Notes: generated from the letters alone by a model not told the origin. A DNA stretch of 64,000 bases from Eleusine coracana subsp. coracana (GCA_032690845.1 CM064432.1:59208071-59272070); one strand, 5' to 3'. Shown: positions 10,074 through 22,000, counted from the stretch's first letter. Numbers and translations are program-made.

Positions 10074-10321
10074 CTGAGGCTGAGGGTCTCAGGTATGCAA
10101 TTTTGTTGCTCCGATATTTTGATGTTGATGAAATACTGGCTTGGGCAAGTTTGTATTCCACGTCAATAGTATGGCCAAATGTTCTGATGTCAGCTCACGG
10201 CTAATCAAAAAATGGCTAGTCAACAGATGAACTATGGTTAGCCCAAGCAATAGACGAAACATTTATTTGTTAAACTGACAATTTTGGCATGCCAATGACC
10301 AACAGAGACCCTCAGCCTCAG
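10074..10321. repeat. Inverted-repeat (MITE-like) element
   Basis: The 17-base ends are exact inverted copies: 'ctgaggctgagggtctc' at 10074-10090 and 'gagaccctcagcctcag' at 10305-10321. Weaker complementarity continues inward ('gcttgggcaag' against 'gcccaagcaa', 'ggtatgcaatttt' against 'aattttggcatgcc'). No clear target duplication is visible. It is most likely an old non-autonomous DNA transposon. Confidence 0.5.
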
Positions 10322-10441
10322 GATATAAAATCGAAGTTACAGCTGTCCAAAAATCAAAGAATGCACCCTTTTAACATGTCAGAGCAGAAAAAAAATAATC
10401 AAGGATGTTAATCCTGTCATATCATCTCCCTCAAGTCTATT

Positions 10442-10546
10442 TTAGCATTGGAGCACAAGCAGTGATCTGCCCAATGCTGCGACAAACACTTCATGCATCT
10501 TTCCCTCCTTGAACCTCCTCAGAATCCGCTCAAGAAGCTGGCGACC
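10442..10546 (-). other. Candidate extra 3' exon of the 10875-11588 gene
   Basis: On the minus strand a good acceptor (TTTGTTTGCAG) at 10547 is followed by 34 sense codons (GRQLLERILRRF..., ending LLVLQC) and TAA at 10442-10444. A donor lies at 10835 (GTTGAG|GTACTG). Joining the two keeps the same frame as the upstream gene if its TAG at 10875-10877 is ignored: 13 codons (EEKEDRSPSDEVE), then this exon. The exon may be 3' UTR, part of an isoform that splices around the stop, or a readthrough extension. Confidence 0.45.
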
Positions 10547-10874
10547 CTGCAAACAAAGAAGCAGAGTTTCATCAAGATCATTGTTCAAGGATAAAAAAAA
10601 GGCTGACAAAATTAGACTGAATTTTAGATCATGTACGGTTTAATCTCAACTTCTGCTAGTAGTTCTACAATTGCACAATTCACATTATACCAAGTTCAAT
10701 TCGCTTGCCTCTGTCTAATGGTCATTGAGAAGGGATCATTTGTGATTTCCCCTTCCCGATTTGACTAAACTCGACCGTACTGAAGCTATAAGAATCACAA
10801 ACTAGAAGAAATCGAGCAGATTCAGATCTCAGTACCTCAACCTCATCACTTGGGCTTCTATCCTCTTTCTCTTC

Positions 10875-11588
10875 CTAGGCGCAGAGGATGAACTTGCCGG
10901 ACGTCAAAGCGGCGGCGGCGACGGCGAGCAGGCAGGCGGTGACGACGTTCTGCTGGCACCACCGGAGCGGTCCCCACGCGGCCGTCCCTTCCACGCTGGC
11001 GCACTTGGCCCTCGTCACCCCGTACTGCGGCTCCTTGGACAGGTCGAACGCGGCGCCCTTCATCCGCAGCTCCTGCACGGCGCGCGCCAGCGCCCGCACG
11101 TCGCCGCGCTCCCTGCGCAGCCGCGCCGAGGCGCGCCAGTACGCGCACACGCGGATCTGCACGGCGGCGGCGAGCGCGAGCGACGCCGCCAGGGACAGCG
11201 ACGACGGCGCCCACCACCGCCTGCACGCGACGCCTGGGGAGGCGACGGAGGCGGCGAAGAGGAGCGCGAGGGAGAGGCCGTGGAGCGCGAGGAAGGCGGC
11301 GCAGAGGTAGAACGCGTCGCGGCGGGCGGCATCCATGCGGGACTCCAGCGCGCAGGCGCGGCGGCCCAGCCGGTCCTCCTCCCGCTGCCACAGCTTGAGG
11401 AGCAGAAGGTGGCCCGCGCTCGCCGCGATCTCGCCGAGCGGGTGGGCCCCGCCTGCGTCCACGGCCGCCGCCGCCTTGTCGAGGAACGGCGTCGCCGGCG
11501 AGGCTTCGCCTCCTCCGACGGCCTCGCCCCCGTCGACGGTCACCGGGATCTCCACGACGTGGGCTTCGTTCTTGGCCGGCTCCGCCAT
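10875..11588 (-). CDS. Predicted membrane protein of unknown function
   Basis: 237 residues, GC-rich and alanine-rich. I do not recognise the family by name. An acidic N-terminus (MAEPAKNEAHVVEIP) precedes a conserved-looking helix (LLLKLWQREEDRLGRR). About three hydrophobic segments follow: DAFYLCAAFLALHGLSLAL, SSLSLAASLALAAAVQI, and a C-terminal VVTACLLAVAAAAL ending at FILCA. Between the second and third lies a charged stretch (RALARAVQELRMKGAAFDLS). The start at 11588 is the ATG where the acidic conserved-looking protein begins; the in-frame extension to 11741 reads like 5' UTR. The stop is TAG, and the frame continues open beyond it into a splice donor (see the candidate extra exon at 10442-10546). 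A longer antisense-frame open frame at 10858-12033 is only a GC-rich shadow. Confidence 0.7.
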   Translation of the reverse strand: MAEPAKNEAHVVEIPVTVDGGEAVGGGEASPATPFLDKAAAAVDAGGAHPLGEIAASAGHLLLLKLWQREEDRLGRRACALESRMDAARRDAFYLCAAFLALHGLSLALLFAASVASPGVACRRWWAPSSLSLAASLALAAAVQIRVCAYWRASARLRRERGDVRALARAVQELRMKGAAFDLSKEPQYGVTRAKCASVEGTAAWGPLRWCQQNVVTACLLAVAAAALTSGKFILCA

Positions 11589-12487
11589 CACAAGGCTGTC
11601 GATTGGCTGGCTTCCTTGTTTCTTGTCCGAGAACGGATCTTGGTTGATTGGAAGGAATTGAGGAAGGAGACGATGTTTTTTTCTGGAAAGTTCTGAGTTG
11701 ATGTGAGATTGGGGATGGGAAGGGGGAAGCAGAGATGGCAAGAGGGAGGGTTGAAGCGGGATGATCCGTGCGGTCTTGGTGCGCTCGACGGCGGCTTAAG
11801 GCATGGGGATCGCCGTGTCCAACGGTCGAGTGGCCAAGCCCAAGCGCTTTAGCGTGGCAGGCAACGGTCAGATCTTCGGTGGGCCTCTGCTGGTATTTTC
11901 GGGTGTAGTAAGGGCCTTTCCCATTAATTGTGGGCCCGTCAAGAGCTAATGAAGGCTTTTTGGGCCTTCTGTATATCGCCGGCCCATGCACCCTTATCGA
12001 GCCACCTTGGAGGGCCCAATGCATCGAAGCCATGAGCCATCAGATCCTCGACGCCGTCGGCGCGTTCGATGCCGCGTTGTAGACAGCGATCAGGAGCACG
12101 TCACTGATATGCCGTATCATCCTCCGCGGCATGCGTTTGGCGTGCCTCGTCGCGGATGCCCCCCGGCAACGATACGACGGGCACGGCAGACGTCACGCCC
12201 AAGATTATATTCCCCTAGCGCGCCGGGCTGAAATCGCGTACACCGTCGTCGGGCCGGCCTTCTGTTTCGTGTCGCCGTCACCGAAACTGCTCGCTATTCC
12301 TTTGGTTCCCCGGCAGCACAGCAGACGCTGCTCCGCGACTGCTGAGCCCATTGTTCAGGACATGAGATATTGCAGCATACCATTTCGCGGCTATAAGTAC
12401 CCGCCTGCCTCGTCGCCTTGTTCCCCACACAAGAACCGACCGGGGGAGTGGACTTGCTCGGTCTCCTCTCCGGTGGCTGCTGCTTCC
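11589..12487. promoter_or_regulatory. Shared upstream region between divergent genes
   Basis: About 900 bases separate the minus-strand membrane-protein gene from the plus-strand BURP gene. A TATA box 'ctataagtac' lies at 12391-12400, about 90 bases before the BURP start codon. 'gggcc'/'ggccc' motifs of the site II type cluster at 11880-12010 on the side of the membrane-protein gene. Confidence 0.5.
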
Positions 12488-14043
12488 ATGGCGCGCTTCC
12501 TAGTACCCGTTCTCCTCGCCGCCGTGGCCCTGCTTACGGTAATGTACAATACAAGGCGCATTTTATTAGTTGTGTGGTACTACATGGTATATTGAGCGTA
12601 CAAAAAATGCACTGACGAAGCTCCGTTGTTATCCTTCGGGCTCAGGCTGCGCGGACGGGCCATGCTGCACCGTCGTCGACGGCCGAGATGCTCTGGCGCG
12701 CCGTCCTGGAGAGCGCCGTTGCGCCGGACGCCGTCCTGCGCCGCATCCGTACTGGTCACGGTCAGTCCCTCATCGCTCCCTTGATTTGTCTTGCATTATT
12801 TTCTCTATACTTGACCGGAACTCTAACAAAAACGTGCGTGGTTCATGGTCACGGTCTAATGGATCCCGATGTTGCAGATACCAGCCTCGTGAACAAAGGA
12901 GTGGATGGCGGCATGGCGAAGGAGGGCGCGGGGCGGTCGCCGAGCGGCCTCGACTACAACGATTACACGCGCCTGCCTCCTGCCGCCGGGAAGGCGGCGC
13001 CGTCCGGCCACGGCTACAAGGCTGCTCCGACTCCGAGCGAGGGCGCCGGCGTGAGAGAGGACGACGGGCCATTCGGATACGACTACAAAGCGCCCACCAG
13101 CGGTGCCAACAAGGCAAGAGACGACGATGACGACGACGTGCCGTTCAACTACAGCTACAAGGCGCCCAGCGAGGCTGCCACATCGGAGAGCGAGTCTGGC
13201 GACAAGGAGAGTGTCAGCGCGCCGTACAACTACAGCAGCTACAACGCTCCCGGCGACGGCGAGGCTGCCACGTCGTCGGAGAGCAAGAAGGAAGAAAGTG
13301 CTGGCGCGCCGTACAACTACGGCTACATGTCGCCCAGCGAGCGCCATGCTGCCACGATGACGACGACGACGGTGTTCTTCCACGAGGAGTCGGTCCGCGT
13401 GGGCGCGCGCCTCCGCTTCCGCTTCCCGGCCTTCTCCCCCGCGCCGCTGGGCCTCCTCCCGCGCCGCGCCGCGTCCTCCGTCCCGTTCTCCGTCGCCGCG
13501 CTCCCCGCCATCCTCGCCCTCTTCCGCGTCCCTCCAAGCTCGGCCCAGGCCGCGGCCATGGCCGCCACGCTGCGCACGTGCGAGTGGCCGCCGCTCGCGG
13601 GGGAGGCTAAGTTCTGCGCGTCGTCGCTGGAGGCGCTGGTGGAACGCGCCATGGCGACGCTGGGAACCCGCGACGTGAGGGCCGTAACCTCCACGCTGCC
13701 CCGCGGCGGCGCGCCGCTGCGGGAGTACGCCGTGCGCGCGGTGCGGCGGGTGGAAGACGGCGGCGCGGGTTTCTTCGTGGCGTGCCACGACGAGGCGTAC
13801 CCGTACACCGTGTACCGGTGCCACACCACGGGACCGGCCAGGGCGTACATGGTGGAGATGGAGGGTTATGGTGGGGACAAGATCAGCGTGGCCACCGTGT
13901 GCCATACCGACACGTCGCGCTGGAACCCGGAGCACCTCTCGTTCAAGCTCCTCGGCACCAGGCCCGGCGGCGCGCCCATCTGCCACCTCATGCCGTACGG
14001 GCACATCATCTGGGCTAAGAACGTGGAGAGCTCGCCAGCGTAG
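12488..14043 (+). CDS. RAFTIN1-like BURP-domain protein
   Basis: Exons 12488-12538, 12646-12760 and 12878-14043 give 443 residues. Introns obey GT-AG (ACG|GTAATG, CTCAG|GCTGCG, CACG|GTCAGT, TTGCAG|ATACC). Residues 1-17 begin a signal peptide. The N-terminal part (TAEMLWRAVLESAVAPDAVL) matches the RAFTIN subfamily. Residues about 80-215 hold six degenerate repeats of about 24 residues built on F/Y-x-Y-x-Y-KAPSE, seen as FGYDYKAP, FNYSYKAP, YNYSSYNAP and YNYGYMSP. The BURP domain (about 217-443) keeps the four CH motifs and ends at HIIWAKNV. Wheat and rice RAFTIN1 act in the tapetum and pollen wall and are needed for pollen development, so an anther role is inferred. A polyadenylation signal 'aataaa' is at 14146-14151. 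Confidence 0.9.
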
Positions 14044-14772
14044 AAGCGCCATTCTAGTGCTGGGAAGTGGGAATTGTTGTTCATGCTACCAACTATATGC
14101 GCTCTTATAACTCTGCAGTGCCTTGTCACGAGAGCAGAACACAGCAATAAAAAGGACTGCTTGTGCTTACATCTATGTGAGCACTTCGTATTAGTCACTG
14201 TAACATTATGTCTCTCCGTGTGCAAATCTGGATTGCTAAACAAGATAGAACGAACGGGCTGACTAGTAACAAATAGCTGAACTGAACAACGAACCAGAAG
14301 CAGAAAATGGTTAACAGTCGCACCGTCGACCAGAACTGGTTCCTTATCACTAAATTGATCCAGTGGGTACTGAGGGCATTAACAGGTCATCTCACTCCCA
14401 GAAAGAACCAAAGGATACCGAGCGCTTCAGACCATATGAAAATTTAAGAATAACATATTAAAGGCTAAGCCAATTCACCAATTCCAGCACATGTAGGAAA
14501 CATGCCATTTCCACCTGGATTACAACTTGTCCAGTACACACAGGTCTAAACATAGCATTGCTATTAAACCCTTGTAAAGCTGGGTTGCAATATCTAGATC
14601 AAATTGTAGGAGTCACGCAGCAGAACAAAGGGAACTGAAAACAGGATACTACATTCAATCTACTTGAAACTGAAAGCGCCTCCAGTTAGATCAAAATCAC
14701 CTCATATGGTAAAACCGTGCATCTCAGGGTGAACCCACTTGGACAGTACCAATCTGATGTCCATGGAGTACA
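14044..14772. other. Convergent 3' regions
   Basis: The 3' UTR of the BURP gene and the 3' UTR of the minus-strand TM9 gene meet here. No coding sequence or repeat stands out. Confidence 0.5.
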
Positions 14773-16758
14773 TCAATCAATCTTCACGGACGAGAAGAGG
14801 TAGTGCACGAAGGCGAATGATGTCAAAAAGCCAATGGTTCCAGTTGCTAGCATAATTGCAAATGCCATGAGAAATGAGTAACCAACATACAGCATTGCAG
14901 ACACAGGTCCGCTTAGGCTTCTGAGGTCAAAGACCAAGTAGTTGATGGAGTAGAGGAACACGTAGAGAGCAACGGAACCAGATGCAAAGAAAGCCTTCCA
15001 CCACCACCTCCAGTCCTCCACACAGAGATTCATGTATGTTAGGACAACAGACACCTCAGCACAGACGACAACAAGCAGCAGCATGACAATCAGCAGGAAG
15101 CCAAACACATAGTAGAACCTTCCAAGCCAGATGCTCGATAGAATGAAGAAGAGCTCAATGAACAGGGTCCCAAATGGCAGCGTCCCCGCACCAAGGACAA
15201 GAAGCCATGATGGATACTTTCGAGCAGGGATTTCTCTAGGGATCTGGTTGGTTCTAACAGGGTATTCTATTTGTTCAGCTCTCGTACCAAGAAAGCCACC
15301 AACAAGAGTCAATGGCACTGAAATGAAGAACCATAGAACCAGAAGGGTGAAGAATAGTGAAATAGGTAAAGCTCCAGTGCTCTTGCTTCCCCACAACACG
15401 AAGTTTAAGACAGTGAGGACCATAAACATGATACCAGGAAAAAAGCAAGCAGTTAACCAGGATACTGATTTCCATCCTTCGGATGTGCCCTTAATAGTCC
15501 TCCAGAACCGAACACTGACATACCCAGCTGCAATGCCAAGGAAAAGATAGAGAATGATCATCCCAGTAAGAAGCATTCCTCTTGATGCTGGAGACATGAA
15601 CCCAAGTGTAGCAAAAACGATTGTTACAATTGCCATGCCCAGAATCTGAACCCCATCACCAATCATTATGCATAACAGCTTGGAGCAAGTTGGCTCTCTG
15701 AATACATCTCCAACTACAAGCTTCCATCCAGATAGCTCCTCATTCATCTGCGCTTGTGCTTCCTTGTCGAGCTCTTCATACCTGGTCAGGTCCCTCCTGA
15801 CGGTTCTGAGGAATATAACAAAGACAATTCCAGCCAAGAACAAGATAACCATGAGAGAGTTCATTATAGAGAACCAGTGGACCTTAGCACCAGCATCCAT
15901 CTTCAGATAAGCATCCCACCTAGATGGCCACTTGATGTCGCTCTTCACAAACGCAACATCATAAGTGAATGTGATCCTTTCCTGTTGCCTGATCACTTGG
16001 GACTTCTGAAGCTCCATAGGGCAGTCCACTGGGTCAATGCTATCATACATGTTAAGTTTAGAGAAAGTCTCGGCGTTACGCTTCACACTGCACGGCACAA
16101 CCTCAAACCCAACAATCTGATACCCAGACATCCCCTTCTGGTCTAACTCTGAGATGACCCCAGATCCTTCTTCTCCAGTGCCAATGATTTCCACACTGCT
16201 GCCCTCATACTCATGTACCAGGACCTTAAACTTTAAATGATTGATGATATAATCCTCTGAGCTACCGGCCACACTGTAACCAACAGGGAAGCCAGTCCAC
16301 TGTACTGTGATACCATTCTGCTCAGTGAAACGCATGACAGGCAGATTGTCAAGCATCATGTTGACCTGGTAAAGGTCATGGGTGCGCTGCTTAAGGAGCT
16401 TTGCATCATTCTCGTTAAGCCCTTTTGTGGTGCAGAGGAAGATGGACTCGTTAACATTCACATGGAACCGATAGGGTGAATTATCAATCTGGTCACCCAT
16501 CAGTAGCTCTCCCAGGTTCTCGGCACTCTTCTTGATTCCACCCTGGGGGCGGCAGTATGGCAGGCTGTAGTAGCTGAATGGCATCTCCGTCTCAATGGAC
16601 GTGAGTGAGTTCACCTTGGCGGATATTAGCTCACCTTGGGAATATGTGTGCATGTAGCTGCCAGGTAAGTAGAATGCATTGCTAGGCGCTACAGATAGTG
16701 ACAAGACGACCCATAGTAACAGAGCCATAAAGCAGGAAATGTTCGACACTCTAGCCAT
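14773..16758 (-). CDS. Transmembrane nine (TM9SF / EMP70) protein
   Basis: 661 residues in one coding exon. TM9 proteins sit in Golgi and endosomal membranes and are implicated in endomembrane trafficking. A signal peptide (cut near residue 28) is followed directly by FYLPGSY, the family's usual mature start. The lumenal domain (about 29-290) shows PFSYYSLPYCRP, ENLGELLMGD and INHLKFKVLVHEYE. Nine hydrophobic segments fill about 297-650. The loop FREPTCSKLL lies after the first, and YVSVRFWRTIKG is among the later ones. The tail ends SSVKID, matching the C-terminal KXD/E Golgi-retention motif known from Arabidopsis EMP12. The length fits the family. The start is the ATG of the signal peptide and no competing upstream start is seen. 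Confidence 0.95.
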   Translation of the reverse strand: MARVSNISCFMALLLWVVLSLSVAPSNAFYLPGSYMHTYSQGELISAKVNSLTSIETEMPFSYYSLPYCRPQGGIKKSAENLGELLMGDQIDNSPYRFHVNVNESIFLCTTKGLNENDAKLLKQRTHDLYQVNMMLDNLPVMRFTEQNGITVQWTGFPVGYSVAGSSEDYIINHLKFKVLVHEYEGSSVEIIGTGEEGSGVISELDQKGMSGYQIVGFEVVPCSVKRNAETFSKLNMYDSIDPVDCPMELQKSQVIRQQERITFTYDVAFVKSDIKWPSRWDAYLKMDAGAKVHWFSIMNSLMVILFLAGIVFVIFLRTVRRDLTRYEELDKEAQAQMNEELSGWKLVVGDVFREPTCSKLLCIMIGDGVQILGMAIVTIVFATLGFMSPASRGMLLTGMIILYLFLGIAAGYVSVRFWRTIKGTSEGWKSVSWLTACFFPGIMFMVLTVLNFVLWGSKSTGALPISLFFTLLVLWFFISVPLTLVGGFLGTRAEQIEYPVRTNQIPREIPARKYPSWLLVLGAGTLPFGTLFIELFFILSSIWLGRFYYVFGFLLIVMLLLVVVCAEVSVVLTYMNLCVEDWRWWWKAFFASGSVALYVFLYSINYLVFDLRSLSGPVSAMLYVGYSFLMAFAIMLATGTIGFLTSFAFVHYLFSSVKID

Positions 16759-16802
16759 CTCAAGTACAAATTGTCCAACACTTACAGCATGTGTGAACTA
16801 TC

Positions 16803-18615
16803 CTGCAATAAACAGGAACTAATGTTATATTGATCAAATGACTGCATAAATTTCCACATTCTCATGAATTTGTAAGAGGTTTTTTACATGAAATATCATG
16901 AAATTTTATACTGCAGTTGTCGAAAAGTAATCATGTTTCTAAAGCAACATACAATAAAAAGGCAGCATAAATCTCCTGGTATTCATGATCAGTTTGCCTT
17001 TTTTGACAGAAATACCTAAAAACTACAACGCAACTGCAGAAAATTTGTCATTTTCTAGAGAAATCTCTCTGCTATCAACAAAACAAAACATTTATACTTT
17101 GAGCTGTTCAAATAGGCTTGCCTGTATAAACATAGTGCTAAACTACCATGAGTATTTGTATATACCAGAACATTGTGAATTAGAAGTAACACATCCAACA
17201 GGTACATGCAACTTGGAACTTAGTGGGAGCAAAACATTGCAAAATCTCCAAATAAAACCTGTAATCTACTAACCAAGAATGGCCTATCATCTAAGCAGAC
17301 ACACCATCTCTTAGTCCCTCCTTATTTCTAAAACTCCCTAAAATTGGAAACGCCACAGATTGACACACTGAAAAGATGTAGCTAGCACACTAGAACATCA
17401 GAAGACTCAATACAAGGGCAGCCATCATCACTTTGACATTTGAACCAAACTTGGCAGAAATCTTTCAAGCACCTAGCAGTATCACAATCTTACTGACCTG
17501 CATAGCTGCGCAAACTGCACACCTGTTCCTCAAACCTACCCCAAGCATCCCCAGCACCACCAATGATGAACCATCAGCGAATCTAACAAGAAGCTGAGGA
17601 TCTACCTATACAAACTCAGATGTCTAGAACAAGGAGCCACAAAAGAACTAAACCACCACAACACCACACTGCAGCTTCCACATCCAAAGCTAAGGAATAT
17701 AAGAACAAATAGAGGCTACCAGAAGGTTTTAGAAAATGTGTTAGGTAACAAGTACTGAAGAGGAACTAAGGTTGATCAAAATATACTGCATAAATGTCTA
17801 AATATTCATGAGTCTCTAAGAGTCCATTTTCCTGACAGAACTATCTATTTCTTTGAGTTATAACTCAACCTCAAGAAACTAATCATTTTCAGTGAAATCA
17901 CAGTGGTGGTGATCAAGATCACCTTCTGGATAGCATTAATATCCTAATATTCATGACATCAATAGATCTTTTTCATATCCAAATTAAAATGCAATTGCAT
18001 GAAATTGCCTCTCTGCTCCTGAAGAATTTAGAACATTCACATTTATCAGCTGTTGAATTGCAGTGACTAGTGACAGGGGGAAAAAATCACACTGGCACCG
18101 AATCAGCAGCACAATTTCTACGTACAATACTTGTCCGGAAATTTCCAGTGAAAACCAGAAACTAACCACCTATACGACCTAGCTTCTAAACTGACTCTGC
18201 AAATCCATAAGCGCCAGCAGGTATTTTTGTAGAACCATATGAAGCGAGCACCTAGAACAAGTTCAACAACCAAACTAACTAATACAGGAGCAAGTCTCCG
18301 CTCTGAAGTCTGAAGTAAACTTCCAAACAATACTTCCAGCAACGACATCACTTAGGGATACCATCGGCTACAGACCTTGCACACCTGAAGCCTCAGCCCT
18401 CTCCACTAACTAGGAACGCTGCCCAATCTGGCTGGAAGCGGCAGGATCTACCCAGACGAAGTCAGAGATCTACCTAGACGAGCAAGCAAACGCACGAGAC
18501 CTTAACGCTGTGCTGCTTCGACACCCGCAAGCCCGGAAGGAAGGAACAGTAAAACGGGCGGAGGCGTCGAGAAGGCTCTGGAATGTACGGCGCGAGAGGG
18601 CGGGGAGGTAGGTAC
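16803..18615 (-). other. Probable 5'-UTR intron of the TM9 gene
   Basis: On the minus strand an acceptor (TTTATTGCAG) ends at 16803, about 45 bases before the ATG. A donor (CGCCAG|GTACCT) lies at 18615, preceded by GC-rich leader-like sequence up to about 18950. The 1.8 kb between them is AT-rich and contains no gene. A long 5'-UTR intron is common in plant genes of this kind, but this one is predicted only from splice signals. Confidence 0.45.
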
Positions 18616-19034
18616 CTGGCGCGCCGGACAGGAGCGGGGTGCGGAGCAGGACGGATCGGAGTTCGGGAGAGCGCAGCGAGGAGAGGCGTGGCGTGGGAAG
18701 GGAAAGGGAGGTGGGGGATGGGGGAGAGCAGCAGAGCGTTAGTTGCGTCGTGGTCGTGGGTGGCGGTGGCGCATCCAAATCTTCTGCACGGCGTTGGGCT
18801 TGGGCCGGCCGGCGGATCTGATTCTGGTGCGGTGGTGGATCGCGCCGGCTGTGCGGGTAGCTTTTCCTCCTTTCGTGGGTGGGGTGCGCCACGTTTCGCA
18901 AGTTTTTCGGCAATTTCAGGGCAGATCTCCGCGCCGAACAAAGGATAAAGTGCTGCTAAAAAATGGAAAATGTAGTAGGACTTTACCAAACCTCTCTCTC
19001 GAATGCTGTAATTCAGTACTAATGCCTATTCTTG

Positions 19035-19062
19035 GAGAGAGAGAGAGAGAGAGAGAGAGAGA
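19035..19062. repeat. GA microsatellite
   Basis: About 14 perfect GA units. Confidence 0.95.
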
Positions 19063-19080
19063 ACAACGACTATACCGGCG

Positions 19081-22000
19081 ATGGCCTCGGTGAGTTTCAC
19101 CGGATTACCAGGAAAGGGAATTTGGGCCCAACAAACTGGGTGGGGGACCTCGGTGTGTTTCTCCTACTGGCCTACTGCATATCAGGCCCAAGGTATCTCT
19201 TGCGATAAGGTTCCAATATGTCCCGGTCGGGCTGAACCAATCGAGTCTGTAAAAGGCCCATTACGAATAAGGCCCACTGTGCACCTCACAACTCGAGATG
19301 GCGATACAAGTGTAGTACGTACAACAGAAGGGTTCGACCATGCGAAGCCTTGTCGTAGCGAAAATCACCGGACCACGACGTTGTCTGTCTGGAGTGATTT
19401 CAGATCACGTCGAAGCCGAGATCCCCCGCTAGCCATGACGCATGTGAGTATGTGATGTGACCACGGGTGAAGGACGTGAACCCCCGATCTTGGAGAACCT
19501 ACCGTTCCATGAATGAACTTCCGTGAAACCGCCCACGTGAAACGACAGTGCCCATTTAGTTACTGCCGGCCACCGACGCACGGCGCGCCGCTATGGGTGC
19601 CCCGTTCCCTGCGGCGGCCGCCATCCCAATTCCCACCCGTAAACACAACGGAGTAGTAGGAGTATAGTACTCGTCGGCAACGGCAACACATATGCAAAGT
19701 GGCAACCGGCCCACCGGGCCGCGCGTGATAGGCGCGCGCGCGCGGGGCCGTCGTCGTACTCGTACTCGTACGTACGCCGACGGACGCGAACGACAACCGG
19801 TGCAACCGCTGGCGGAATTGAATGGTTCCGGGCGCCACCACGAACAGTGAACAGCGGGCGCGGCACGGGATCCGAAGCATGTGTCATTCCCTTTCCCTGG
19901 GCGCCGGCATGGCGGCCATGCCGTGCCAAGCTTGGGCCTGTGCACCTGTGCTCGTAGTATTAGTACTCCCATTGATCATGCATGAAGGGCAACTGCACGT
20001 AGTAGTAGTAAATGGCTCCACTACTACTACACATTCATCTAATGCTCCCGTGCCCTGACCACGTCGACGTCGTCTTTCCTTCATAACCTCGTCCAGCAGA
20101 GCAATTAACCGCGCAGTCGCAGGGCTGATGAGTATTGTATCCAAGCGAATTTACTCCCGCTCTGTGGCCCTGCGCTCCGCACGCGTCGACTCGGATCTGC
20201 GGCCCTGGTCCGCGTGCTTTGAATCCACCTCCCGTCGGCAAACAAAAGGAACGTAAGCGCGTACTGTACAGTGATCGGAGTTAAGTATATCGCGACGCAG
20301 GCAGGGCGGTAGATCCGCCGGGAGACCGGGACCGGGCAATGCAACGAAGATGCATAAGATGGGAACACCGCGAGCAACGGAAGGGAGGTATGGTACAGAC
20401 CCGGCGAGGCAAACGGCCAAGCGGCTCTACAGAAGAATCTCTCTGACCTGACGCGCTACTTGCCGCCACACCACCCTCGCCTATATCCACCCATCCATCG
20501 CCGCTGCCATGCGCTGTCACGTCCCTTGTTGCCCTCCTCTCCTCCCTCTGTGCGGACGCACATGCACGTCGTCGCTGTACGGCACGGGCCACGGGCGTCA
20601 CATTTGCATCGGATGCGAGCGGAGTGGGGTGTGCAGGGGAGAGACGATCCGAGAGAGATCGATTCATCCCCCACCGCCGTACTAGTACCGTTTACCCGCC
20701 CTCCTGCCGTCCCCCCCCCCCCCCCCCCCCCCCACATGGCGCGGCTCCACGCATCCTCTTGGCAACTGGCATGCAAACCGCATCAATGGGCGCCCCACTC
20801 CCACGTTGCAGGAGCGCGCGGCGGGGGCAAGTGTGCAGCGCACCCGGGCGGCCCCAACCGTCCACGCTCGCCCGGTAGTCCATTACTACGGCTACCACCA
20901 CCACGCCGGGTGGGTGGGCACGCCTCCCTCCCCACCCTGGATCGATGCTTAGATTAGTTCTCATTGTTCCCCAAACCGCCGATCCGAGCTACACGCGCGT
21001 CAATCCAAAGTTCCAAACCCCCAATCCATCATCCAACCCCGCGTCACCGCTCGCTCATCATGAACAAAACAGTGTACTGCCAATAAGTAAACGCAGCGGG
21101 CTGCTGCCATGTTCCAATTACGAGGCCATCATTCATCATCAATTCATCATGATCTTAAGCCAAAGCCAACACGCGTGCGCGCACGCCAACCCGCTAAATT
21201 ACGAGGTAATCATCATGGCGCTGGCCGCACTGTTCCATTCTGCTGGTGTGCTGGTCCGTGTGGGGGCGCCGGTGGCAGTGGACGAATAGCACGCGCGAAC
21301 TTTTTACTACGGTGCGATTTCGGCTGTGTTCCCGCTCGAATTTACGGAGGCCGGCCGGGCCAGGCGGGGGCAAGGCCGGCGCCACGAGGAGGAGGGTGTG
21401 GGGTCCCTCTCTTAGAGGTGGCCGACGGCAAAAGAGCTTCCACGAGGCGACGCTGTGCTGCGCCGGCGCATCGGGCGGCGCGCGCCTGTGCTTTCGCGCG
21501 CTTTTGCGATTGCATGCTCTGCTCTCATGCCATCCATGCCCCCGAGAGAGAGAGGACGAGAGAGGCAGAGGAGGCGCCGAAGCCGTCGTCCGCTTCTCCT
21601 CGCCTGCGCGCGCCTGGGTTGCTATTGCTACTAGCTAGCTGGTCCTGTTTGTTACGCGGCCTGACACTTGCAATGTGGTGTGGTGGTGCTGCGTGTAGGG
21701 CGGCAACGACACTCTGCGCAGGTGACAGGAACGCGACGCTGCAAGCGGAGACATCAGCGGGTAGCGAGGCTTTTGTACACCATCAGGGGTTCAGGGAGGC
21801 GTGTACACAGTAGTACTATTACAGTAGCGCCCCATACTGTGTCCAGGAGTGCGTACGTACGCTAGAGTTCTGTACTACATACAGGCAAGAAGACGAGCGC
21901 GAGGCCGCTGATGGCATCGAGCACCCTGATCAAAGCGTCTTCTCTCTCTCTTTTTTTTTTACGGACCGCTGATCAAAGCCTCATACTAGCACAGTGACAC

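Noticed and set aside
10858..12033. 391-codon minus-strand open frame
   Set aside because: It is arginine/glycine-rich translation of the GC-rich membrane-protein gene in another frame, with no domain and an implausible start far upstream.
12856..14052. 398-codon open frame antisense to the BURP gene
   Set aside because: Its length comes from GC-rich third positions of the real gene on the other strand. The composition (R, A, G, H) is typical of such shadows.
21109..21813. 234-codon open frame in the gene-poor block
   Set aside because: No domain, no signal peptide, no splice context and no neighbouring support.
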